Assembly (NCBI GenBank): GCA_027064025.1
Contig: JAMOQL010000167.1
Span: forward strand, 1-43,224
Origin: Bacteroidales bacterium
Lineage (GTDB): Bacteria > Bacteroidota > Bacteroidia > Bacteroidales > JAFGXI01
Length of the DNA: 43,224 bases
Direction: 5' to 3'
The position numbers and the translations under genes were made by a program. Within the stretch, counting starts at the first letter, position 1, and each line of letters begins with the position of its first letter. Positions 1 through 8,800 of this stretch are shown here, in pieces. The notes beneath the pieces were generated by a model, which saw only the letters and a list, made by a program, of their open reading frames with translations, made no database searches and was not told where the DNA came from.

Positions 1-1286
1 AAAGCACTTTCGAGAGAATATCTATTTTCTATATGTAAATCATTAAAGTTATTAGTGGTTGTTTCTACATCTCCAGGTTTAAAAGTGTGATGAATAACAT
101 TAGCTCCAATTTTTATTTTATTATTTTTATTTAGGTAATAATCGAAGTCTTGTTTTAAATTAAAATCGACTATAGAAGATCCTATTTCGACCAATCCGTT
201 TTGAATATTAATTTTGTAGCTGTAGTCACTATAGATGAGTGTGGTGTTCGAAAATATTTTATTGTTAAAAATATGATTCCATCGGAGAGTTCCTGTTTTA
301 TTTCCCCAATCGAAACCAAATTTATCACCAAAGCCAAACTTGTCTCTACCAAAATATCCCGATAAAAAGATTCTATCGTTTTCTCCAATTTTGTAATTGG
401 CTTTTAAGTTTAAATCGTAAAAATATAAAGAGGAATTTTGGGTGGCCTCATCATTTGAAAATTTTAGAAACATATCGGCATAGGTTCTTCGTCCAGAAAT
501 TAGAATCGAACCTTTGTTTTTTACAATTGGAGCTTCAATAGTTAGCCTCGAAGAAATTAATCCAATACCACCATTTACGGATAGTTTTTTAGAATTTCCT
601 TCTTTCATTTTTATATCCATAACCGAAGATAATCGACCGCCGTACTGAGCTGGTGCAGCGCCTTTATAGAGCTTGACATCTTTAATTGCATCGGAATTAA
701 ATACGGAAAAGAAACCCATAAGATGAGATGCGTTATACACTGGAGCTCCGTCTAAGAGAATTAAATTTTGGTCAGCTCCTCCACCTCTTACAAAGAATCC
801 TGAGTTACCTTCACCTGCCGATTTTATTCCAGGCATTAATTGAATAGTTTTGATAATATCCTGCTCTCCAAGCAGAACAGGAATCATTTTAACGTCTTTG
901 ATATCTAATTTAGTAACACTCATTTCGTTGGAGGTTACATTTTTGTTTTCTTTTTCGGCCGTAACAACAACCTCGTCTATTTTATTTGAACTGCTCTTTA
1001 GCTCTAGATTCTTTCTGATGTTTTGATTCAAATTAATTTTAAAAGATTGGTCAGCCATTCCGATAAAACTGTACGTAATGGTGTATTCTCCTTTGGCTAG
1101 GCTTAGCGAATAAAAGCCGTAAATATTACTTGTTGTACCTACGCCACTCAATTCTTTAACCGTGATATTTACACCAATTAAATCTTCACCATTATTGTTA
1201 TCTTTAATAGAACCGCTGATAGTGTAATTCTGTGCAGAACTAAGCAACGATAAAAAAATAATGAGGCTAATTATTATTTGTTTCAT
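1..1286 (-). CDS. TonB-dependent outer-membrane receptor, 3' end outside the window
   Basis: I translated this by hand from the ATG at 1286 down to base 1; about 428 residues are visible and the reading frame stays open, so the C-terminal barrel is cut off by the window edge. Residues 1-20 form a signal peptide ending in SSAQ. Residues about 21-105 are a carboxypeptidase-regulatory-like beta-sandwich (GSIKD..., YGFYSLSLAKGEYTITYSF), followed by a DEVVVTAEK linker typical of Bacteroidota receptors. The plug domain follows with DIIKTIQLMPGIKS, GFFVRGGGADQNLILLDGAP and AQYGGRLSSVMDI, and then the first barrel strands. Such receptors import bulky ligands (siderophores, cobalamin, oligomers) across the outer membrane using TonB/ExbBD energy. 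The ligand cannot be told from sequence. No SusD partner is visible on the upstream side. The palindrome in its promoter suggests metal control (inference). Confidence 0.9.
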   Translation of the reverse strand, partial: MKQIIISLIIFLSLLSSAQNYTISGSIKDNNNGEDLIGVNITVKELSGVGTTSNIYGFYSLSLAKGEYTITYSFIGMADQSFKINLNQNIRKNLELKSSSNKIDEVVVTAEKENKNVTSNEMSVTKLDIKDVKMIPVLLGEQDIIKTIQLMPGIKSAGEGNSGFFVRGGGADQNLILLDGAPVYNASHLMGFFSVFNSDAIKDVKLYKGAAPAQYGGRLSSVMDIKMKEGNSKKLSVNGGIGLISSRLTIEAPIVKNKGSILISGRRTYADMFLKFSNDEATQNSSLYFYDLNLKANYKIGENDRIFLSGYFGRDKFGFGDKFGFDWGNKTGTLRWNHIFNNKIFSNTTLIYSDYSYKINIQNGLVEIGSSIVDFNLKQDFDYYLNKNNKIKIGANVIHHTFKPGDVETTTNNFNDLHIENRYSLESA

Positions 1287-1307
1287 TTGGGTTGAATTTT
1301 TAAAATA

Positions 1308-1332
1308 CAATAATACCGATTGATAATCAATC
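1308..1332 (-). promoter_or_regulatory. Promoter of the TonB receptor with an overlapping Fur-like palindrome
   Basis: On the minus strand TATTATTG (1315-1308) is one mismatch from the Bacteroidota -7 element TAnnTTTG and lies about 20 bases before the ATG at 1286. Immediately upstream, 1318-1332 reads GATTGATAATCAATC, a perfect 7-1-7 inverted repeat. The 7-1-7 geometry and the TGATAATCA core resemble Fur-type operators, and placement in the promoter spacer fits a repressor site. No clear -33 element is seen. The palindrome is directly visible; its regulator is inference. Confidence 0.45.
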
Positions 1333-1424
1333 TGTCCTATAATTTGTAAAAAAATGTTGAGGGTTTTGATATAATTTTATTTGCTATAACCTAAGGAATA
1401 GAAATTTATTGTAATTAATTCTAT

Positions 1425-2960
1425 TTAAAATAAAGTTTTGAAGCTGAGGAATATCGAACTTTGTTTAACTTGTTCATTATTATTTGAATACGAGTATAAA
1501 CGTATGCCCGATTCTACTTTAAGATTCCATAGGGGATTAATAATATAACTAACTTTTAGCTCGTTACTAACAATTCTAGTTAATAATCCTTGAAGGGTGA
1601 AATTCCCATATTCATTTTTATTATCGAAATATGATCGATAAATATTTTGTCCGTAGTTAGTACTATCTTTATCAATCCCAATTTTTGAATAGCATATTTT
1701 AGCTTGAAATTGCCATCTGTTTTTTTGAAAGTTGGCTAAAGCAATTACCTCTTTAAAATTTGCTCCAAGAGGGTGAGCTAAAGGTTGATACATATTCCCA
1801 TAATTCTCCATGCTAGTTTTGTGAGAATACATAAATGGTCGTACAGTATTGTATTCTCCAAGTACAAAAAGATGTTTAATTTTGAAAAGGTCGTAAATTT
1901 TTACGCCTACTTGATAGCCATATTTATTGGCCCACCAACCAGCATCGGAGATTATTTCTTTGAGTTTAAATTCGTCTAAAATAAATTGGCCGTATAAATG
2001 TGTATTTTTAAATAAACGCAATCGTGTTCCTCCTCCCATTATTACATTATCGGGCGACCCAATAGAAAATTCAACGGGTCTTAGAAATATTATTGGATTA
2101 AGGTAGTTAATATCGTAGCCACGGTGTACGGTGGGCTCTAAATGATCTCTCCAAATTACGGTTTCGAAAAGATTAATGTTGAAGCGTTTTCCTATATTCC
2201 AACTCAACATGTGGGAGGTGGAAAATTTGGCTTCGTTGGGGCTAGTTTCAAATTCGGTATCTATATCTTTCAAAAATTGATATAAAACCATGTATTGAAT
2301 TTTACCCGCATGAACGGTAGCTTTTATAAAAGGATAAGGCGATGAGTTGTCTGATAATAAAAGAGATCGGTAGCCATCGCCAATAAAGTTTTTTTGTTTT
2401 CCAACTTGGAAATTTAAGAACCGATATGGTCGATATGCAATGTAGCCTTGCCAGTTAGTATAAGCATAAGCATCTGTAATTTGGGCATTGTATGTTCCAA
2501 TGTGTGGCAAAATTCCAGTGTTATCTATTTGTCTTTGGTTTTGTATATCGAAGCGTTCCTTGGCACCGTAAAACGAAAATTCAAGACTTAATTTCACATT
2601 AATATCCGAATGAAACAGAACACCCATTCCTGTTTTATATGGCGATGGATTTCCAGATAAATCTTTCGATAAATCGAGGTTTAATAGTGGAACGATTCTA
2701 GATGAATGATTAAAAATATTTATGGGATAGTGATTTAAGAATCGAGAATTCCCGTTGGTAAAACTTTTTTGAATACTGTCGTAATTTGTAATTTCGGAAA
2801 TGACTTTTGGATAGATTGCCGAATGAAAACTATCCGATTGGCTTATTAATTCACTTTCAAATATCAAATTACTTTCCTTGTCGATAATCAAAAAAGAATT
2901 TTGGGCCTCGGCAAAGTTGAGGATAGAAATGGTAATTAGGAAGAGTGCAAAATATTTCAA
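1425..2960 (-). CDS. RemB/Wzi-like outer-membrane beta-barrel protein
   Basis: The product is about 511 residues, with a signal peptide (LKYFALFLITISILNFAEAQ) and then a region rich in alternating aromatic strands. Around the middle, GYRSLLLSDNSSPYPF, WRD, RGYDINYLNPIIFLRPVEF and GSPDN resemble the gliding-motility protein RemB and the capsule-assembly Wzi barrel family, as far as I can judge by eye. It is expected in the outer membrane, possibly in surface polysaccharide attachment or motility. The frame has no ATG: it opens with TTG at 2996 and has a second TTG at 2960. I prefer 2960 because it gives a compact signal peptide and leaves room for a -7-like TAATTTG on the minus strand (2992-2986). 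The start is uncertain. The receptor gene lies 138 bases downstream with no terminator-like hairpin between. Confidence 0.75.
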   Translation of the reverse strand: MKYFALFLITISILNFAEAQNSFLIIDKESNLIFESELISQSDSFHSAIYPKVISEITNYDSIQKSFTNGNSRFLNHYPINIFNHSSRIVPLLNLDLSKDLSGNPSPYKTGMGVLFHSDINVKLSLEFSFYGAKERFDIQNQRQIDNTGILPHIGTYNAQITDAYAYTNWQGYIAYRPYRFLNFQVGKQKNFIGDGYRSLLLSDNSSPYPFIKATVHAGKIQYMVLYQFLKDIDTEFETSPNEAKFSTSHMLSWNIGKRFNINLFETVIWRDHLEPTVHRGYDINYLNPIIFLRPVEFSIGSPDNVIMGGGTRLRLFKNTHLYGQFILDEFKLKEIISDAGWWANKYGYQVGVKIYDLFKIKHLFVLGEYNTVRPFMYSHKTSMENYGNMYQPLAHPLGANFKEVIALANFQKNRWQFQAKICYSKIGIDKDSTNYGQNIYRSYFDNKNEYGNFTLQGLLTRIVSNELKVSYIINPLWNLKVESGIRLYSYSNNNEQVKQSSIFLSFKTLF

Positions 2961-3051
2961 TGTGAGTGTCGTATTATTTCTAGTACAAATTAACAAAAAA
3001 AGAAATACTTAATATCAAAACTAGAAAATAAAAAATCCCTAATTATTGCGA

Positions 3052-3082
3052 TTGATAGCTAATGATTCGATAAATATCTTTG
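3052..3082 (+). promoter_or_regulatory. Bacteroidota-type promoter for the porin gene
   Basis: TTG at 3052-3054 and TATCTTTG at 3075-3082 match the -33 (TTTG-like) and -7 (TAnnTTTG) elements of the Bacteroidota housekeeping sigma factor with a 20-base spacer. Transcription would start about 25 bases before the ATG at 3116. Confidence 0.6.
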
Positions 3083-3115
3083 TAAGATAAATAATTAATA
3101 AAACTAAATAAATAT

Positions 3116-4231
3116 ATGAAACCTTATTTTTTGATATGGGTCTCCTTAATTTTACTGACCTCGGAAAGTGTTCATGCTCAAAAAACACTCACTTTCAATG
3201 CCGCTTATACGGCCGATTTTGCTAGAAATATAAAGGGAGGGTTGGAACAGAATAACGCATACTTAGGAAACTTAGATTTAACCGTTTCTTTCGATACCGA
3301 AAATGCGAATTGGTGGAAAGGGGGACAATTTTTTGCCTATATATTAAATAACCACGGATGTTCTTTGTCGCAATATATTGGTGATATTCAAGGGGTTGAT
3401 AATATTGAAGCAGAAGCTAATACCCGACTGTACCAGTTGTGGTATCAACAGAACTTTAGAAGTTTTTCATTCTTAATTGGTCAGCACGATTTTAATTCGG
3501 AGTTTTCGTCGACAGAATTTGGTTCAACTCTTATCAATAGTTCGTTTGGAATTCAACCAGATATTTCTGCTAATGTTCCTGTATCAATATTTCCTGTGGC
3601 AACTTTAGGAGTCATCTTAAATCTCAAACTTTCAGATCAATTAGTAGTAGCTACAGGTTTATACGATGGCGATCCTGGTACTCAAGAATTTAATCCAAAT
3701 TCTTTAGATCCACGATTAGACCCCTCAGAGGGATTAATGTCTGTGGTTGAATTCCGTTTTTTAAACGAAATAGAAACAAATTTAAACACATCATTAAAGA
3801 TAGGGGCATGGTTTCATACCAATGATTCTGATTATGGGTTTTATGGAATATTAGACCAAAGGATTTTTAATGAAACCGAGGATAAATCTCAAGGGTTGGG
3901 AATTTTTACACAAATAGGTATTGCTCCAAGCAAAAACAGTGTTGTTGATTATTATTATTCTTTCGGTATTCATTACAAAGGGATTTTTAAAGAGAGAAAT
4001 GACGATAATTTAGTTTTAGCCTTTGGAAGTGTTAATATTTTAAACGATTCTTGGAAAAATCAAAATAGGTTTAATATTAAAAATGAAACAGTTATAGAAT
4101 TTAGTTATCAGGCAAAAATAAATAAATATTTTTCTATACACCCAGATTTGCAATATGTTATTAATCCAGGTACAGAAGGCAAAATTAATAATGCGTTTGT
4201 AGGAATATTAAGACTTGTTTTAGAATATTAA
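3116..4231 (+). CDS. Carbohydrate-selective porin, OprB family
   Basis: The product has 371 residues. Residues 1-21 are a signal peptide ending in VHAQ. The mature part is built of amphipathic strands: an N-terminal part with NWWKGGQFFAYILN, a central WYQQNF...LIGQHDFNSEF, then SSFGIQPDISANVPVSIFP and VATGLYDGDPG, and a C-terminal aromatic end (VLEY) usual for outer-membrane barrels. The order GQ.D.N..F...FG..P..S.NVP.S.FP.A is characteristic of the OprB family, which forms sugar-permeable outer-membrane channels. At 371 residues it is at the short end for the family and appears to be barrel only. It runs towards xseA with just 13 bases between the stop codons and no obvious terminator. The substrate is unknown. 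Confidence 0.8.
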   Translation: MKPYFLIWVSLILLTSESVHAQKTLTFNAAYTADFARNIKGGLEQNNAYLGNLDLTVSFDTENANWWKGGQFFAYILNNHGCSLSQYIGDIQGVDNIEAEANTRLYQLWYQQNFRSFSFLIGQHDFNSEFSSTEFGSTLINSSFGIQPDISANVPVSIFPVATLGVILNLKLSDQLVVATGLYDGDPGTQEFNPNSLDPRLDPSEGLMSVVEFRFLNEIETNLNTSLKIGAWFHTNDSDYGFYGILDQRIFNETEDKSQGLGIFTQIGIAPSKNSVVDYYYSFGIHYKGIFKERNDDNLVLAFGSVNILNDSWKNQNRFNIKNETVIEFSYQAKINKYFSIHPDLQYVINPGTEGKINNAFVGILRLVLEY

Positions 4232-4244
4232 TCTGAAATCTTAA

Positions 4245-5615
4245 TTATTCTTTTAGCACTGATATTTCTCCATCTTTCATAATAATCTTGATCTCTTGGT
4301 CTTTTTGAATCTTTTTAATAGAACTAACAATCTTATTAGCTTGTTCAATAATAGCAAAACCTCTTTCTATTACATGTTTAGGATTTAAAGCATTATTTAG
4401 TTGATTCAAATGGTTGATACGTCTTTCTTGGCGCAAAACAATGGCCGAGATTTTTTGTGGGATAGGGACTTGAATTTCTTTAATATATTCTTTTCTTCGG
4501 CGAATAATTCTTAGGCTTTCGTAGCTTAGTTTTTCCGAAAAATGGTTTAGTTTTTCTTGTGCAAATATATTATAGCTATGGGTTTCTCTAAGAATCTGTT
4601 TTGTAGAATGATATAGAATATCGTTATTTCGTTTTAGAGTAAATTTTGTATTTTGATGTAAATTCTGTATCGCCATTTCTAATTCGTGATTATGGCCTTC
4701 TAACATTTCTTTGGCGAGATTTACGATATTATTGCTGGTCCTATTTATTTTTTCTTCGAAAGAAGCTAAATTATCAATTAAGAAATCGGCTACAGCTGTG
4801 GGTGTTTTGAGTGAAGTGTGTGCAACAATATCAGCGATAGACTCATCTCGTTCGTGTCCAATTCCTGTAATAATAGGTAGAGGAAATTGAGCCAAATTTG
4901 CAGCTAAGTCGTAATCATCGAAGCCCGCTAAATCCATTTTTGAACCTCCACCACGAATAATTACTACCGCATCGAACAAAGCTTCTTTTTCATAAATCTT
5001 ATCCAACGCAGAAATCACAGAAGCCCCAGTATCTTGACCTTGCATCTTGGCTTCGAACAGTTTGTAATTGAATCGAAATCCTTGAATATTTTGATCAATC
5101 TGATTTTTCCAGTCCCCATAACCCGCTGCTGTTGGCGAGGAAATAACGGCAATATTTTGAATAACTAAAGGTAATCCTAACTCGGCATTCATGTCCAAAA
5201 TTCCATCGTCATCGAGCTGATTAATTATTCTTCGTTTTTGTAATTCTACATCACCAACCGTAAAATTGGGGTCAATATCTTTTATATTAAGACTCAAACC
5301 ATAAACCTCATGAAATTCAACAATAGCCTTAAGCGATACTTTTATTCCAGATGTAAATTCATAACCCGTTGCCGATTCGAAATAAGGTTTAAGCATACGA
5401 AATGTAAAATTCCAAATAGTTGCACGAGTTTTGGCTACAATTTGGTTATTCTGTTTTTCGATTAATTCAATGTAGCAATGTCCATTTCTAGCAATATTGA
5501 CTTCGTTTAATTCGGCATGCACCCAAACATAATCAGAAAAATTAAACTGAAGAGCTTCTTTTATTCCCGACTGTAATTCTTGTAAACTAATAACCGAATT
5601 TTGTTTTCCATTCAT
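4245..5615 (-). CDS. xseA: Exodeoxyribonuclease VII large subunit
   Basis: The product has 456 residues, normal for XseA. Residues about 1-115 are the N-terminal OB-fold (VWVHAELNEVNIARNGHCYIELIEK). The catalytic region begins about residue 150 with AVISSPTAAGYGDW, followed by IIRGGGSKMDLAGFDDYDLA and PLPIITGIGHERDESIADIVAHTSLKTPTAVADFL in short blocks. A long helical, coiled-coil-like stretch follows (about 285-400), then a C-terminal segment with RGFAII. Exonuclease VII degrades single-stranded DNA from either end together with the small subunit XseB. xseB is often next to xseA, but here the downstream neighbour is a convergent porin, so xseB must lie elsewhere. The gene is divergent from dnaE across 218 bases. 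Confidence 0.95.
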   Translation of the reverse strand: MNGKQNSVISLQELQSGIKEALQFNFSDYVWVHAELNEVNIARNGHCYIELIEKQNNQIVAKTRATIWNFTFRMLKPYFESATGYEFTSGIKVSLKAIVEFHEVYGLSLNIKDIDPNFTVGDVELQKRRIINQLDDDGILDMNAELGLPLVIQNIAVISSPTAAGYGDWKNQIDQNIQGFRFNYKLFEAKMQGQDTGASVISALDKIYEKEALFDAVVIIRGGGSKMDLAGFDDYDLAANLAQFPLPIITGIGHERDESIADIVAHTSLKTPTAVADFLIDNLASFEEKINRTSNNIVNLAKEMLEGHNHELEMAIQNLHQNTKFTLKRNNDILYHSTKQILRETHSYNIFAQEKLNHFSEKLSYESLRIIRRRKEYIKEIQVPIPQKISAIVLRQERRINHLNQLNNALNPKHVIERGFAIIEQANKIVSSIKKIQKDQEIKIIMKDGEISVLKE

Positions 5616-5833
5616 CTAACAAATTTACAATATTATAGGGGAATGGATTTCTTTTGAGTCCAAACTTTTATATTTAAAATTTATTTAATGTTTTACAAAA
5701 TTGAGATAAGATGTGTTAATAAAATTCATAAATATTTTTTTCATTACGACAGGTTTTGACCATCAAATCTCTTATTTTTATCAACACCCAAGAAATATAA
5801 AGGGCTTTTTATAATCTTCTTAATATCAGTAAT

Positions 5834-8800
5834 ATGTATTTAGTTTACGATACCGAAACCACGGGCTTACCAAAGAATTGGAATGCCCCAATTACCGACT
5901 CCGATAACTGGCCAAGAATGGTTCAGATTTCATGGCAAATTCACGATATTAAAGGCGGCTTAGTTGAGGTGAAAAATTATATCATTAAGCCAGAGGGTTA
6001 TTCTATTCCGTATGCAGTAGTTAAGCTACATGGTATTACAACCGAGCGAGCAGAAAAGCAAGGTGTTGCTCTCGATTTTGTACTTAACGAATTTAATAAA
6101 GCATTAGAACTATCTCAGTTTGTCGTAGGTCATAACATTAGTTTCGATAATAATATAATAGGAGCTGAATTTCACCGTAAAGCTATGACAACTCGATTGT
6201 CAGAACTAGGAATTATTGATACCAAAGACGATGGAACAAATTTCTGTAAACTGCCAGGGGGGCGTGGTGGTGGATATAAATGGCCTAAATTAGGTGAGTT
6301 GCACAAAAAATTATTTGGAGTTGAGTTTGCAGAGGCACATAATGCCGCAGCCGATGTTGAAGCTACTGCTCGTTGTTTTCTCGAAATGATTCGCCTAAAG
6401 GTGATACCAATTAAGAGCTTAAATATTTCGGAAGACGATTTAAAAGTGTTTCGAAAAAATAATCCACGACCAATAGAACCCATTGGTTTGGATACTCAGC
6501 CTTATAATTCTAACGATTTGCATGGGGAGATAGGAAAAGAAGTTGATGCTGAAATACAAACTTTATCTATTAAGAAGGAAGTTGATTCTACTATATTAGA
6601 CAATGTGAATTTTACACATTTACATCTACATACTCAATATTCTTTGCTCGATGGAGCATCAGAAATTGGGGCAGTAGCCAAAAAAGCGGCTAAAGATGGG
6701 ATGAAAGCTGTTGCTATTACAGATCATGGGAATATGTTTGGGGTTAAGTTATTCCATAAAACTTTAATTAGTCAGGGTGTAAAACCAATTTTAGGCTGCG
6801 AGGCATATGTTGCTCATAGAGGGATGCACAGAAAGGAAGGTCCTGAAGATAAAAGTGGTTGGCATTTGGTGATTTTGGCGAAAAACCAAATCGGATATTC
6901 AAATCTAACTCAGATGATTTCTAAAGCTTGGTTAGAAGGATTGTACTATAAACATAGAATTGATAAGGATCTTTTGGAGCAATACAGCGAGGGATTAATA
7001 ATATTGTCGGCTTGTTTGGGAGGAGAAATTCCTCAAAAGATTATGAATCAAACATATGAAGATGCTGTTGAGGCTGCGTTGTGGTATAAGAAAATTTTTG
7101 GCGAAGATTTTTATTTGGAAATACAACGCCATCAATCAGGAGATTCAGAAATGGATGCTAAGATTTATAACGATCAAGTCTTTGTTAACCAGAAAATCCT
7201 ACAAATAGGAAAAGAACACGATATAAAGGTTGTGGCAACTAACGATGTTCATTTTGTTGAACCTGAAGATTCTGCCGCACAAGAACGTTTATTATGCATT
7301 AGTACAGGGAAATTTCTGAGCGACACTAACCGTATGAAATATACTGGGCAAGAATGGATGAAGACGCAAGCAGAAATGAAAAAATTATTTTCTGATGTTC
7401 CCGAAACTATTATTAATACGAATGAGATTGTTGATAAAATAGAAGAGTACGGTTTAAATAGAGCCCCTTTAATGCCTGAGTTTGAGATCCCTAAAGAATT
7501 TGGTGATATTGATGATTATAGAAAAAAATATAATGAAGAAACATTAATAAAAGAATTCTTTAAAAGTGATATTTCTGATGAAGAAAAGAAAAATCGATTT
7601 GATAAATTAGGAGGCTTCGAAAAAGTATTACGTGTAAAATTTGAAGCCGATTATTTAACAAAAGTAACTTATGAAGGTGCAAAATTTCGTTGGGGAGAAG
7701 TAAATGAGGAGCAAAAAGAGCGACTCGATTTTGAGTTAGGAGTAATTAGAGAAATGGGATTTCCAGGTTATTTTCTAATCGTTTGGGATTTTTTAAAAGC
7801 AGCTCGAAAAATTGGCGTAGTAGTCGGTCCTGGACGTGGTTCTGCTGCGGGTTCTGCAGCGGCTTACTGCATGCGGATTACAGAAATAGATCCAATAAAA
7901 TACGATTTACTGTTCGAGCGTTTTTTAAATCCAGACAGAATATCAATGCCCGATATCGATATTGATTTTGACGATGATGGAAGAGCAAAGATATTAAAAT
8001 GGGTTGTAGATAAATATGGAGAGAAACGCGTAGCTCATATTGTAACTTTTGGTACTATGGCTGCTAAATCCTCTATTCGTGATGTAGGACGTGTACAAGA
8101 ATATCCTTTATCAGAGACTTCTGTTTTGCAGAAATTAGTACCAGATGCTCCCGGCACAACACTAAAAAAAGCTTTTGCCGAGGTTAAAGAACTTAAAAAA
8201 ATTAAAGATTCGACTGGGGAAGCGGCAGAAGTATTAAAATTTGCGGAGGTTCTAGAAGGTTCAGTTCGAAATACAGGTACACATGCTTGCGGAATTATTA
8301 TTGGAGCAGACGATTTAGAAAAGTATGTGCCAATTAGTACAGCAAAAGATTCTGAACTGACTTATGTTACCCAATACGACGGAAAACATGTTGAGGATAT
8401 TGGCTTACTTAAAATGGACTTTTTGGGTTTAAAAACCCTTTCTATAATTAAAGATGCGGTTGAGAATGTCAAATTATCAAAAGGCATAGATATAGATATT
8501 GATAAAATTCCTCTTAAGGATTCTAAAACGTATGAATTATATGCAAGTGGACAGACCACAGGTTTATTTCAGTTCGAGTCCGATGGAATGAAAAAGCATT
8601 TAAAAGATTTGAAACCATCTCGTTTCGAAGATTTAATTGCGATGAATGCTTTATATCGTCCTGGCCCAATGGAGTATATTCCGAGTTTCATTAAACGTAA
8701 ACACGGTGAAGAAAAAATTATTTATGATGTGCCAATGATGAAAAAATACCTTGAGGAAACTTACGGTATTACAGTTTATCAGGAGCAGGTCATGTTACTT

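Noticed and set aside
5613-5627. TAAATTTG match directly before the xseA ATG on the minus strand
   Set aside because: The -7 element would put the transcription start at the ATG, and there is no TTG at the right distance upstream; a leaderless transcript is possible but unsupported.
6172-6483. 103-codon open frame on the minus strand inside dnaE
   Set aside because: It lies fully inside the exonuclease domain of a strongly recognised gene, has no family resemblance and no promoter.
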